Shown piece after piece: positions 23,743 to 32,858 of a DNA stretch of 41,312 nucleotides. How positions within the stretch are numbered: the first letter of the stretch is position 1; every line of letters begins with the position of its first letter. The DNA lies in assembly GCA_964492595.1 (NCBI GenBank), contig CAZBKY010000003.1:1-41312 (forward strand), read 5' to 3'. The notes under the pieces are model-generated. The model saw only the letters and a program-made list of their open reading frames with translations. It ran no database searches and had not been told where the DNA came from. Position numbers and translations under genes: made by a program. The stretch is from CAYNFP01 sp964492595. GTDB taxonomy: Bacteria; Bacillota_I; Bacilli_A; RF39; UBA660.

Positions 23743-24336
23743 TTATTTTATCTTTTTAAGAACAATATTCAGCCAAACATTATCCCTTTGCAAAGCATCA
23801 CTCGTTATTATATATTCCAATAATTTTAAATTTTTTATTTGCTTTAAAATATCATTGAATTTATCTTCAGTCATGTCATTAAAATGGCGATCATTAATAA
23901 CATCTTCCCTTTCTTCAAACCCATATTTAAAACACATATAAAAATATCCATTTAATTTTAAAGATTTAGAGAGTATTTTTATAACTTCCAATAATTCTTC
24001 ATTTGTTAGGTGAACTAGTGAAGCACAGGCCCATATAGCATCGTAAAGATTTATGTCGTTTATTTGGTAATAGTTTTTACAAATTACTTCTTGTTCGATT
24101 AATTGAGTAGCCAATGTACAAAGTTCTTTTGACCCATCTAAAGCTCTAACTTTATATCCCAAATTGATAAAAGCTTTACTGTCTCTTCCTGAGCCACAGC
24201 CTACATCAAAAATATAATTTCCTGCTTTTAAATACTTTAATAATATTTGTCTATTGAAATCAAAATCTAAATCTTTAGTAGAATTGAAATATTTGAGAGC
24301 ATTTTCTTCATAATAATGAATATCATCTTTTTTCAT
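23743..24336 (-). CDS. Class I SAM-dependent methyltransferase
   Basis: 197 residues. Motif I is FDVGCGSGRDSKAF (about 40-53), motif II ends RALDGS, and an acidic AIWACASLVHL segment follows, as in small-molecule methyltransferases of the UbiE/TehB type. The substrate cannot be told. The start at 24336 gives the natural N-terminus (MKKDDIHYYEENA). It lies after a decayed gene and before the SpoIIM-like gene. Confidence 0.85.
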   Translation of the reverse strand: MKKDDIHYYEENALKYFNSTKDLDFDFNRQILLKYLKAGNYIFDVGCGSGRDSKAFINLGYKVRALDGSKELCTLATQLIEQEVICKNYYQINDINLYDAIWACASLVHLTNEELLEVIKILSKSLKLNGYFYMCFKYGFEEREDVINDRHFNDMTEDKFNDILKQIKNLKLLEYIITSDALQRDNVWLNIVLKKIK

Positions 24337-24364
24337 AAATTTAAAACCTCTATTTTATTATACA

Positions 24365-24547
24365 TTATTCCATTTCTATTAGTTGCTTATTTGAAATATT
24401 TTCAAATTTTTGAATTCGATTATCCATCGTTAATAATTTCATTTGATGTATAGCTATATTATTAAGTTTAATTAATCTATCACTTTGATTTAAACCTTCA
24501 AATATTATTTGCTAAATTTTTTATTTTAATTTTTTAATTTGATTCAT
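24365..24547 (-). pseudogene. Remnant of a small gene with two in-frame stops
   Basis: From an ATG at 24547 the frame reads MNQIKKLK, then TAA and TAG, then stays open (QSDRLIKLNNIAIHQMKLL...ISNKQLIEME) to a stop at 24365. The last ~45 codons have the amino-acid mix of a real helical protein. No family recognised. It could also be chance in AT-rich DNA. Confidence 0.35.
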
Positions 24548-24562
24548 TATTTACTCTCTTTC

Positions 24563-25414
24563 TTATTTATTCAAATATATTTTATTACTTTCATTTTTAT
24601 ATCCCTCCACTAAGTTTTTCATCAGCATAACCACAGTCATTGGCCCCACTCCACCAGGGACTGGCGTTATAAAAGATACATTATCCTTTACAGAATCAAA
24701 ATCAACATCTCCATATATTTTACCATTTTCTCTTGAAATACCTACATCAATTATCACACTTCTTTTTTTTATCATATATTCTGTTATTAAATGTTTTACT
24801 CCTGTAGCCGATATTAAAATATCTGCATTTTTAGTATACATTTCTAGATTTTCTGTTTTTGAATGACATATACTAACAGTTGCGTCCATATTTAATAATA
24901 AATGAAATAATGGAATAGATACTAAATTACTTCTTCCTATTATAACTATATTTTTACCTGATGGATTTATATTATAATAGCTTAATAATTTTATTATACC
25001 AAGAGGAGTACATGGGATAAATCCAGGTTCCTTCTTAATTAACTTAGTTATATTATAATCAGTGAGTCCATCTATATCTTTTGATGGATTTATTAAATTT
25101 ACAAGATAGTTAGTATCCATTCCCGAAGGAAGAGGCAGCTGAATAATAATCCCATTTATATTTTCATCATTGTTTAACTCTGATAATTTATTTTTAATTG
25201 CATCTAACTCTTCATTTTCATTAAATTTTATATGAATAAATTTTATACCAAGATAATCAGCTAGCTTTTGTTTTTGATTTATATAAATATTACTTGCTTC
25301 ATTATTACCAACTTGTATAACTGCAAGCCCTAACTTATAGTTGTTTTTAATAATTTCTGATTTCAAGTCTTCCTTGATTTCATCAGATACTTTTTTACCA
25401 GCAATAAAATTCAT
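24563..25414 (-). CDS. folD: Bifunctional methylene-THF dehydrogenase / methenyl-THF cyclohydrolase
   Basis: Converts 5,10-methylene-THF to 10-formyl-THF for purine and fMet synthesis. 283 residues, normal. Catalytic Tyr and Lys lie in SNIYINQKQK; PLPSGMDTN, SKDIDGLTDYN, CTPLGIIKLL, GRSNLVSIPL and PVPGGVGPMT are family motifs. It starts 2 bases after glyA, which supplies its substrate. Confidence 0.97.
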   Translation of the reverse strand: MNFIAGKKVSDEIKEDLKSEIIKNNYKLGLAVIQVGNNEASNIYINQKQKLADYLGIKFIHIKFNENEELDAIKNKLSELNNDENINGIIIQLPLPSGMDTNYLVNLINPSKDIDGLTDYNITKLIKKEPGFIPCTPLGIIKLLSYYNINPSGKNIVIIGRSNLVSIPLFHLLLNMDATVSICHSKTENLEMYTKNADILISATGVKHLITEYMIKKRSVIIDVGISRENGKIYGDVDFDSVKDNVSFITPVPGGVGPMTVVMLMKNLVEGYKNESNKIYLNK

Positions 25415-25416
25415 TA

Positions 25417-26634
25417 CTATCTTTTCCTTTTCAATAGCATTTCTACATCTTTTTTTAATGGCATAACATCTTCGTTATGAACAAATCTATTGAAAGCCTC
25501 TATAATGATATGGGCTGTTTCTTCAAAATCTTTTTCTTTAAAGCCTTTTGTTGTCATTGCAGGACTTCCAAGTCTAATTCCGCTCGTTACCATTTTAGAT
25601 AAAGTGTCATAGGGAATTGAGTTTCTGTTAATTACTATGTTTATCTCTTCAAGCAGGTTTTGAGCCTCCAACCCTGTTATACCAAGAGTATGATTTATGT
25701 CAATAAGCAGTAAATGATTATCAGTTCCTCCAGATATTAAACGATAGCCGGCTTCTTTAAATACCGCCTCCATTGCTTTAATATTTTTTAGAGTTTGTTT
25801 CTGGTAATCTATAAATTCTTTTCTTTGAGCTTCAGTAAAACACTGTGCCTTTGCGGCGATTACATGCATTAAAGGACCACCCTGCATTCCGGGGAAATTA
25901 GCTTTATTTATCTTTTTAATTATCTCTTCAGAATTTGTTAAAATTATTCCACCTCTTGGTCCTCTTAAAGTCTTATGAGTGGTGCTTGTAACTATATCTG
26001 AATAAGGAAACGGGCTTGGATGAACACCAGAGGCGACAAGCCCTGATATGTGTGCGATATCAGCCATTAAATATGCTCCGCAGCTATCGGCAATTTCTCT
26101 GAATTTTGAGAAATCTATTATTCTTGGATATGCGGAAGCTCCAGCAATTATAAGTTTTGGTTTTTCCGCTTCAGCAATTTGTTTTAAATTATCATAATCA
26201 ATTAGCTCGGTTTCGGGATCTACTTTATAATCTATAATATTATATAATATACCGCTGGCATTTACTGGATGACCATGAGATAAATGACCTCCATGAGACA
26301 AGTTCATGCTTAAAATCTTATCTCCAGGAGAAAGAAGTGCCAGATATACAATTAGATTTGCAGAAGCCCCTGAATGAGGCTGAACATTTGCATATTTACA
26401 ATTAAAAAGTGCTGTGGCTCCTACAATTGCTTCATTTTCAACCATATCAACAAATTCACATCCACCATAATATCTTTTCCCTGGGTATCCCTCTGCATAT
26501 TTATTTGTTAAGACACTTCCCTGAATCCTCATTATATCATCCGATACAAAATTTTCTGAAGCAATTAAATTTATAGTATCCCCCTCTCTTTCTTCTTCTT
26601 TTCTTATTGCCTTTTCAATTATTTTATTTAACAT
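25417..26634 (-). CDS. glyA: Serine hydroxymethyltransferase
   Basis: Makes glycine and 5,10-methylene-THF from serine and THF. About 405 residues, normal. The PLP Lys sits in STTHKTLRGPRGG; INLIASENF, YAEGYPGKRYYGGCE and VQPHSGASAN match the family. Start chosen at the ATG at 26634 with ribosome site AGGTGAAGA; a TTG at 26652 is in frame but unlikely. Coupled to folD just downstream. Confidence 0.97.
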   Translation of the reverse strand: MLNKIIEKAIRKEEEREGDTINLIASENFVSDDIMRIQGSVLTNKYAEGYPGKRYYGGCEFVDMVENEAIVGATALFNCKYANVQPHSGASANLIVYLALLSPGDKILSMNLSHGGHLSHGHPVNASGILYNIIDYKVDPETELIDYDNLKQIAEAEKPKLIIAGASAYPRIIDFSKFREIADSCGAYLMADIAHISGLVASGVHPSPFPYSDIVTSTTHKTLRGPRGGIILTNSEEIIKKINKANFPGMQGGPLMHVIAAKAQCFTEAQRKEFIDYQKQTLKNIKAMEAVFKEAGYRLISGGTDNHLLLIDINHTLGITGLEAQNLLEEINIVINRNSIPYDTLSKMVTSGIRLGSPAMTTKGFKEKDFEETAHIIIEAFNRFVHNEDVMPLKKDVEMLLKRKR

Positions 26635-26688
26635 ATTCTTCACCTGATACAATTATATATCATAATTATCCAAACAAAAAGGAGAAAT

Positions 26689-27663
26689 TTATTTTTCTCC
26701 TTCTTCCAGCATTGTTCTTATAAAAATTGCATATCCCTCAATTGGTGAAGAAACTACAACATGTGTCACCGCTCCTATTATTTTATTGTTTTGAATAATT
26801 GGGCTACCGCTCATTCCTTGAACTACACCTCCAGTTATATTTATTAATTCTTCATCTACTATTTTAAAACTCAATGATTTAGAAGTTTTTATTTTAGATT
26901 TATCAATATTAACAATATTTATTTCATAAGCTTTTGTAGTACTTCCTGCAATATTGGTATAAATATATGCCTGGCCTAAAGCAATCTCATCAAAACTTGA
27001 AACACTTACTAATTCTCTTTTGGGAATGGTCTCAGTATATTTTCCAAACAAACCTACATTTGTATTTTTATAAATGCTCCCGAGTACTTTATTGTAGTGT
27101 ATTGAAGCATTTTTACTTCCTACAGACCCTGATGAACTTCTATCAATACTGTTTACAAAACTTTCAAATATACTACCGTTTTTTACCTCTACTCCTCTTT
27201 CTGTTTCATTCATTATAATTTCGTGCCCCAGTGAGCCATACATTTTACTTATAGGGTCTATATATGTTAAAGTACCTATGCCAATTACTTTCTCTTTTAC
27301 ATATAAACCTGTTTTATATACATTATCCTCTTTAATAAGATTTAATTTTGTAGCAATTTCGTTTTTGTTTCTTTTTATTTTAATATTAACCTTGCCATCT
27401 GTGACTTTTTCTTCAATTAATGAGCTCATTTCTTTAATGCTTTCAACACTGGATCCTTCAATTTCCAATATATAGTCACCAATTTTAAGAGTCTCTTTAC
27501 CTATAAACTCTCCATCAACCTTATAAAAACCAACTACAACAAGGCCATCAGTATTTAAACTAAGCCCAATATTTTCTCCGCCAGGAATAATATTCTCTGA
27601 ATAGGCAATAATATTTATAGGAAAAATAAACAAAATCATAAAAATTGATAAGACTCTCTTCAT
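26689..27663 (-). CDS. spoIVB: SpoIVB-like serine peptidase (family S55)
   Basis: 324 residues: a signal peptide, a PDZ domain (about 35-110) and an S55 peptidase domain. The catalytic His is in GSLGHEI and the Ser in VQGMSGSPI (about 281-289), followed by IGAVTHV. SpoIVB is the spore-forming signal that switches on SpoIVFB and sigma-K processing in Bacillus. At 324 residues it is shorter than the ~425 of Bacillus. It sits beside xseAB as I recall for Bacillus, where recN and spoIVB lie nearby. Its present role in this organism, if it does not sporulate, is open. Confidence 0.85.
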   Translation of the reverse strand: MKRVLSIFMILFIFPINIIAYSENIIPGGENIGLSLNTDGLVVVGFYKVDGEFIGKETLKIGDYILEIEGSSVESIKEMSSLIEEKVTDGKVNIKIKRNKNEIATKLNLIKEDNVYKTGLYVKEKVIGIGTLTYIDPISKMYGSLGHEIIMNETERGVEVKNGSIFESFVNSIDRSSSGSVGSKNASIHYNKVLGSIYKNTNVGLFGKYTETIPKRELVSVSSFDEIALGQAYIYTNIAGSTTKAYEINIVNIDKSKIKTSKSLSFKIVDEELINITGGVVQGMSGSPIIQNNKIIGAVTHVVVSSPIEGYAIFIRTMLEEGEK

Positions 27664-27702
27664 CTTTTTTCACCTCTAAATTTAGTATGCCCTTTATATG
27701 GG

Positions 27703-27735
27703 AAAAAAAATTACCAATAAAAGTATTGGTAATTT
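27703..27735 (-). terminator. Intrinsic terminator of nusB-xseA-xseB
   Basis: Perfect 12-bp stem (27708-27719 with 27724-27735), 4-base loop, and an A-run on the plus strand that gives a U-run on the minus-strand transcript. Confidence 0.9.
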
Positions 27736-27739
27736 ATGG

Positions 27740-27958
27740 CTAATCTTCTATATTTAATTCTTCAAATTCATTATTATCATTTAAGACTTTATTTATAGTT
27801 TTAGTAGCATTTTTCAGTTTATCATCGCAAAACTTCAGTAATTCAGTAGCTTTTTTATACTTTTCAATGGATTTATCTAAATCAATTTCTCCATTTTCTA
27901 ATTCTTTTACTATTACCTCAAGCTTTAATAAAGCACTTTCAAATGTTTCTTTTTCCAT
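27740..27958 (-). CDS. xseB: Exodeoxyribonuclease VII small subunit
   Basis: 72 residues, the usual size. The conserved core is FESALLKLEVIVKELENGEI then DLDKSIEKYKKATELLKFC, a two-helix hairpin that clusters on the large subunit. One base separates it from xseA. The enzyme degrades single-stranded DNA to oligonucleotides. Confidence 0.95.
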   Translation of the reverse strand: MEKETFESALLKLEVIVKELENGEIDLDKSIEKYKKATELLKFCDDKLKNATKTINKVLNDNNEFEELNIED

Positions 27959-27959
27959 G

Positions 27960-29144
27960 TTAATTCTTTCCTTTCACTTCCGCCTCTAAGAATCCTTTAT
28001 AAAGTAGGACTTCTATATTATCTCCAATATTGGCAGACTCACTGTTTTTTAATATATCACCATTGTATTTTACAATGCTATATCCTTTTTCTAATAAATT
28101 TTCCGGATTTAAAAGCTCCAGTTTCATTTTTAGGGATTCAAATCTATTATTATCTTTTATAATTTTATTATTTATTACGTTATTTAACTTAACTTTTATA
28201 TTTTCTATTTCCTTATATTTTATATCATACATTTTTAAAGGATTATTTAACAAATAATTACTTTTATATTTATTTATTTTTTCATTATAATAATTTATTT
28301 TACCTAATAAGGCAGTATTTAATCTATTTACTGCATCACTTAAATATCCTTCAATATCTTCTTTATTTTTAACTACTAACTCTGCAGCGGCAGTTGGAGT
28401 TGGGGCTCTTAAGTCTGCCACAAAATCCGCGATTGTATAGTCAATTTCATGCCCTACAGCACTTATTATAGGAACACTACTATTATATATAGCTCTAGCA
28501 ACTATTTCTTCATTAAAAACCCATAAATCTTCTATAGAACCTCCGCCTCTTCCCACAATTAATACATCTATATCAGTTTCATTTGCTTTATCTATCATTT
28601 TAACAATTCCCTCTTTAGCACCTTCTCCCTGAACTAAACTAGGAAATAAATATATTTCACATAATGGATATCTTCTATTGATTGTAGATATAATATCTTT
28701 TACTGCAGCGCCCTCTTTAGCTGTTATTACCCCAATTTTTTGTGGAAATCTTGGTATCTTTTTTTTATGTGAGGAGTCAAATAGTCCTTCGGTTGATAAT
28801 TTCTTTTTTAACTCTTCAAATAAAACATATAAATTTCCTACTCCATCTTGTTTTATTTCTGATACTGATATCTGATAACTCCCACTAACTGTATAAACAT
28901 TTATTTTACCTCTAATTAAGACAGAATCTCCATCTTTCGGTGTAAATAATAATTTATTTTGAGCGTTAAAGAATACTGCATTTATTTTACTGTTTTCATC
29001 TTTTAGAGAAAAATATAAATGTCCTCTTGAATGATATTTCAGATTACTTATTTCACCTTTAACATATATTTCAGATAAAAAATCATTGCCCTCAAGAATA
29101 GTTTTTATTATTTCATTAATCTCTGTGATACTTCTATAATTCAT
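27960..29144 (-). CDS. xseA: Exodeoxyribonuclease VII large subunit
   Basis: About 394 residues. N-terminal OB-fold (VKGEISNLKYHSRGHLYF), catalytic region with RFPQKIGVITAKEGAAVKDI, DVLIVGRGGGSIEDLW, SAVGHEIDYTIADFVADLRA and PTPTAAAEL, then a coiled-coil tail. I start it at the ATG at 29144, which has GAGG at the right distance; an ATG at 29156 is also in frame. It overlaps the end of nusB by 11 bases. Confidence 0.96.
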   Translation of the reverse strand: MNYRSITEINEIIKTILEGNDFLSEIYVKGEISNLKYHSRGHLYFSLKDENSKINAVFFNAQNKLLFTPKDGDSVLIRGKINVYTVSGSYQISVSEIKQDGVGNLYVLFEELKKKLSTEGLFDSSHKKKIPRFPQKIGVITAKEGAAVKDIISTINRRYPLCEIYLFPSLVQGEGAKEGIVKMIDKANETDIDVLIVGRGGGSIEDLWVFNEEIVARAIYNSSVPIISAVGHEIDYTIADFVADLRAPTPTAAAELVVKNKEDIEGYLSDAVNRLNTALLGKINYYNEKINKYKSNYLLNNPLKMYDIKYKEIENIKVKLNNVINNKIIKDNNRFESLKMKLELLNPENLLEKGYSIVKYNGDILKNSESANIGDNIEVLLYKGFLEAEVKGKN

Positions 29145-29547
29145 TTTTAACCTCATTATCTAAAATATTATCTAACACTCCATTTATTAATGGCACTACT
29201 TTTTCATCTGAATATTTTTTAGCCAGCTCTATAGCTTCATTTATAACGACTGCTTTAGGTGTAGAAGTATATAATAATTCAAATACACTTAATTTCAAAA
29301 TAGCCTGATCAGTATTTCCAAGTCTTTTAAAACTCCAGTTTTTTAAATATTTTTCAATAAGATTTATCAAATCTTTTTCTTTTTCTATAACACCATACAC
29401 TAAAAGATTGACAAATTCATTTTCTATATCGAGTTGCTCTTTAATGATGTCTTTTATCTCATAATCAAGATTTTCTTTTTTATAAAAATCAACTTGATAT
29501 AAAATAATCATAACTTTTTCTCTTAGTTCACTTCTAGTGTGTCTCAT
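29134..29547 (-). CDS. nusB: Transcription antitermination factor NusB
   Basis: Binds boxA RNA with NusE to support rRNA transcription. About 137 residues, normal. RHTRSELREKVMIILYQVDF and AVINEAIELAKKYSDEK followed by PLINGVLD are family blocks. Start at the ATG at 29547 with ribosome site AAAGGAG; the frame continues into the gene before it but is not conserved there. nusB-xseA-xseB is a common order in Bacilli. Confidence 0.95.
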   Translation of the reverse strand: MRHTRSELREKVMIILYQVDFYKKENLDYEIKDIIKEQLDIENEFVNLLVYGVIEKEKDLINLIEKYLKNWSFKRLGNTDQAILKLSVFELLYTSTPKAVVINEAIELAKKYSDEKVVPLINGVLDNILDNEVKNEL

Positions 29548-29578
29548 ATATTCTCCTTTTATTATATAAATTTTATTA

Positions 29579-32290
29579 TTAATTACAATCTGAAACATAT
29601 GTGTTTCCTAAAGTCCCAGAATTACATGTGAATGAAGTCCCTTTTATACAAGTGCTTGAAGACTGTTGTGAACTATTAAATCCATAAGTAACATTTTGTG
29701 TACAAGTGTCAGTTTGTTGTCTTCCTTCAGTCCAATTACTTGAATTGCAGGCAAACGAATTTATTGTACAACTACTTACAACATCATTTTGAGAAGAGCT
29801 AAAATTATAACTGTAATTTGTATCACATGAAACATAGTAAGTGTTGTATGTCGAACTTGAACATGAAATTAAATTATCAGAACAGGAACTTTCAGTAGTA
29901 ATTGATGGAACACCAAAATAATATGAATAATTTTTAACACTACAAGAAGATACATAATTTTGATAATAATGGCTTGAGTTACATGTAAACCCTGGAGTTT
30001 TTGAACAACTTGGTACAGTTGAAGTGGAATCTGAAAAACCATATATAGGAGGTGTTGTTGTACCATCAATTACTACACATGTTCTTGTTGTTTGATTCCA
30101 ATTATATACATCTCTATCACATTTTTTAGAATTTTTAGTATAGTTTGCAATCGTTCTAACACATTCTTTATATGTCCTACTATAAGATACTAGATTTGAT
30201 ATACAAGTTTTTGTTACTTTTGTCCATTCTATTCTATTAAATACCGCATTTATTATGACAGGTTCAATTCCCATTGTAAGAATATTTCCATTTATAGAAC
30301 TTCCTGCTCCAGATACTAAATCCCATCTTACAAATTGATATTTACTTTTTGATGGCGTAGGAAGAGTTACAGTAGTGTTATATTTCATAGTTGTTGGTAA
30401 ACCAGTACTTAAAGCTCCACTGGTTTCATCATCAGCACAACTATAAGTTGTTGATAATTGGTACTCATCAGTGTATATTGCTTTTGCATAAGTATAAGTG
30501 CTTCCCATTATTATATTATTACCATTAGAAAAACCATCTCCTCCTGTAACTTCCCATCTTACAAATGTTTCTCCGATGTTTCTAACAGGAGGAATTACAT
30601 TAATAATATCTTCTGGATAATAATATTTAGGAGAAGTGTTAGTTTCTGAAAATCCCCCATCTAAATCTATAATTAATAAATTCATAGGATTTTCATAAAT
30701 AATGTTGCGCATAAAATTATAAGAAATTCTGGCATGACCATTTCCTGATTTTGCATAATTCTCTATAGGGTTTGAACTATACTGTGTGGTTGTTATTGTT
30801 TTAGTGTTTTCATCATCAGAAATAGTACAATTAAAACAACACATATATTTGTTTATTAAATTTTCATTGCCTATATAACCAGAACCACCACCACCACCAG
30901 TGCCATAGCCTTGAGCTCCACCATAATAACCTCCACCTCCACCTCCACCCGCTGCACCCACGGTAGATTGAAGAGCCATTCCATATAACCCATTTTTTAA
31001 ACTGTTATAAGCATTAACTCCACCAGAGGTTTGAGTCCCTCCATTTGCATAATAAGCAGGTGTGGAGTAAGTACCGCTAGAAGCAGTACCGAGTCCTCCA
31101 ATATATCCACCTCCATGTCCCGGAATGTAATTAGAAGTACTTGTGATTCCACCTCCACCTCCTGCAATTATTATTCTTGAATTTAATCCTAGGGTTGAAT
31201 TCCATAACAAATCAGAGGATTCTGGTGGTGTTTCCCCGAAAAGTCTTATATCTGTAGACCCTCCTCCGCCTTGAGAATAAGCACCAGAATTATTTCCCCC
31301 TGTTCCTCCACCATTATATCCACCCGCAGCATAATAAGTGGTGCCAGAAGTAACTGTTAAACCACTTCCTCCTACATACGTGTATAGATTTTCACCTCTG
31401 GTTAAAAACATATCTCCTTTAGAGTAAGCACCATATCCTCCTATCAGGGAACCAGAATAACTTCCTCCTTGAGCTCCCCATACTTCTAATGTGTATAAGC
31501 CATTTGCCATTACTGGATATATTTGAGCTGTAGGAGTATATGAAAAATCAGCTTGTTTAGGTATTAAATATACTTCACAAAAAGTACTGTTAGTTCTATT
31601 TATTAATTCAAACTCATTTCCCACTATTGAAATTGAAGCTCCATCAGTACAATAAGTTAAAAATGTATCAATGGTATAATTTGACAATGTCAAATCTTCA
31701 GTTACTAATTCATCCACAACATAGGTAGTAATAATATCATTTTGAACATATTCTTTAATTCCTATCCAAACATCTCCCACAAAATATTTATCTTGATTAT
31801 GTATTTGATTGTTTACTGGATCTGATACATATGTAATTGTTAATGTGTAATTTCTTTCTTCTTGAGGTAGTATGACTACATCGTATAATATAGGGCCATC
31901 TATTGAAGGAAGATATCTTGCAGAAACCAACTGTCCGACCACATCATCTTCTAAGGTATACATTAAATAGTTCTTATTTACAAAAGTATTCTCTACAATA
32001 GTCCATATCAAACTGAATGTAGCAGAATTTGTTGCACTATTATTTATAATACTGAAAGTTTTTATTATGCTTTCTCCAGGTGCCAAATCTGTTTGAACAT
32101 TATCGGATGTTCCTCTGTATGTTATTGCAATATAAGCTGAAGTAATATTCATAGAAGCGGCATCGCCTAGGACAGCATAAGCAACCCATGCATATGCTGT
32201 ACCAATTAAAGCAACCAAAAAACAAATAACACTAACTATCATTAATTTTTGTTTTCCACTTAATTTTAATTTTGATTTTTCTATTTCCAT
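29579..32290 (-). CDS. Large exported protein: TasA-like N-terminus, glycine-rich domain, Cys repeats
   Basis: 903 residues. A hydrophobic N-terminal segment (about 14-38) ends GTAYAWVAYAV, reminiscent of TasA/camelysin-type exported proteins, followed by a beta-sandwich-like region to ~250. Residues ~260-510 form a glycine-rich domain (YTLEVWGAQGGSYSG ... SRIIIAGGGGG), similar to the Gly-rich domains of gut Firmicutes proteins and ALK receptors. Two repeat units (WEVTGGDGF, WDLVSGAGS) resemble InlB B-repeats. The last ~155 residues are four Cys-rich repeats. No sorting signal or C-terminal helix is seen, so it may be secreted or held by its N-terminus. It has its own strong promoter. Confidence 0.8.
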   Translation of the reverse strand: MEIEKSKLKLSGKQKLMIVSVICFLVALIGTAYAWVAYAVLGDAASMNITSAYIAITYRGTSDNVQTDLAPGESIIKTFSIINNSATNSATFSLIWTIVENTFVNKNYLMYTLEDDVVGQLVSARYLPSIDGPILYDVVILPQEERNYTLTITYVSDPVNNQIHNQDKYFVGDVWIGIKEYVQNDIITTYVVDELVTEDLTLSNYTIDTFLTYCTDGASISIVGNEFELINRTNSTFCEVYLIPKQADFSYTPTAQIYPVMANGLYTLEVWGAQGGSYSGSLIGGYGAYSKGDMFLTRGENLYTYVGGSGLTVTSGTTYYAAGGYNGGGTGGNNSGAYSQGGGGSTDIRLFGETPPESSDLLWNSTLGLNSRIIIAGGGGGITSTSNYIPGHGGGYIGGLGTASSGTYSTPAYYANGGTQTSGGVNAYNSLKNGLYGMALQSTVGAAGGGGGGGYYGGAQGYGTGGGGGSGYIGNENLINKYMCCFNCTISDDENTKTITTTQYSSNPIENYAKSGNGHARISYNFMRNIIYENPMNLLIIDLDGGFSETNTSPKYYYPEDIINVIPPVRNIGETFVRWEVTGGDGFSNGNNIIMGSTYTYAKAIYTDEYQLSTTYSCADDETSGALSTGLPTTMKYNTTVTLPTPSKSKYQFVRWDLVSGAGSSINGNILTMGIEPVIINAVFNRIEWTKVTKTCISNLVSYSRTYKECVRTIANYTKNSKKCDRDVYNWNQTTRTCVVIDGTTTPPIYGFSDSTSTVPSCSKTPGFTCNSSHYYQNYVSSCSVKNYSYYFGVPSITTESSCSDNLISCSSSTYNTYYVSCDTNYSYNFSSSQNDVVSSCTINSFACNSSNWTEGRQQTDTCTQNVTYGFNSSQQSSSTCIKGTSFTCNSGTLGNTYVSDCN

Positions 32291-32324
32291 ATCAACCTTA
32301 AAAATTATCTTAATTTACTTTTTA

Positions 32325-32353
32325 ATTATATAAAAAAAAGAATATTATGTCAA
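32325..32353 (-). promoter_or_regulatory. Strong promoter of the 903-aa protein
   Basis: On the minus strand TTGACA (32353-32348), 17-bp spacer, TATAAT (32330-32325): a full consensus promoter, placed directly after the dtd stop codon. Confidence 0.85.
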
Positions 32354-32354
32354 T

Positions 32355-32801
32355 TTAACACACTACACTATCTAGCAAAATTGTTACAGGTCCATCATTT
32401 GTTATCTTAACTTTCATATCAGCACCAAAAACACCTTTTTCTATTTTTATTCCGAACAAAGTTAAATTTTTATTAAAATATTCATAAAGCTCATTAGCAT
32501 CTTCCTGTCTCATTGCAGTAGAAAAAGATGGTCTTCGCCCCTTTGCGGTATTGGCATATAAGGTAAATTGACTTATACTAAGTATTTCTCCTTTTATATC
32601 TAATAAACTTAAATTCATCAGTCCGTTATTATCACTGAAAACTCGCAGGTTTATAAGTTTATCAATCATTTTATCCACTGTTTTTTCATCATCTGTAGAA
32701 GTAAAACCAACAAAAACCACTAAACCTTTATTTATTTTTCCAGTTATGTGACTTCTCACAGAAACATTACTTTCTAAACTCCTTTGAATTAATAATTTCA
32801 T
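32355..32801 (-). CDS. dtd: D-aminoacyl-tRNA deacylase
   Basis: Removes D-amino acids wrongly attached to tRNA. 148 residues, normal. The conserved SQFTLYAN and NDGPVTILL motifs that form the cross-subunit active site are present. It follows rel by 57 bases, the same order as I recall in Bacillus. Confidence 0.96.
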   Translation of the reverse strand: MKLLIQRSLESNVSVRSHITGKINKGLVVFVGFTSTDDEKTVDKMIDKLINLRVFSDNNGLMNLSLLDIKGEILSISQFTLYANTAKGRRPSFSTAMRQEDANELYEYFNKNLTLFGIKIEKGVFGADMKVKITNDGPVTILLDSVVC

Positions 32802-32858
32802 ATCAAATTTGCCTTTCTATTTTTACTAATTGACAGTATATATATTTCAGTTTATTTT

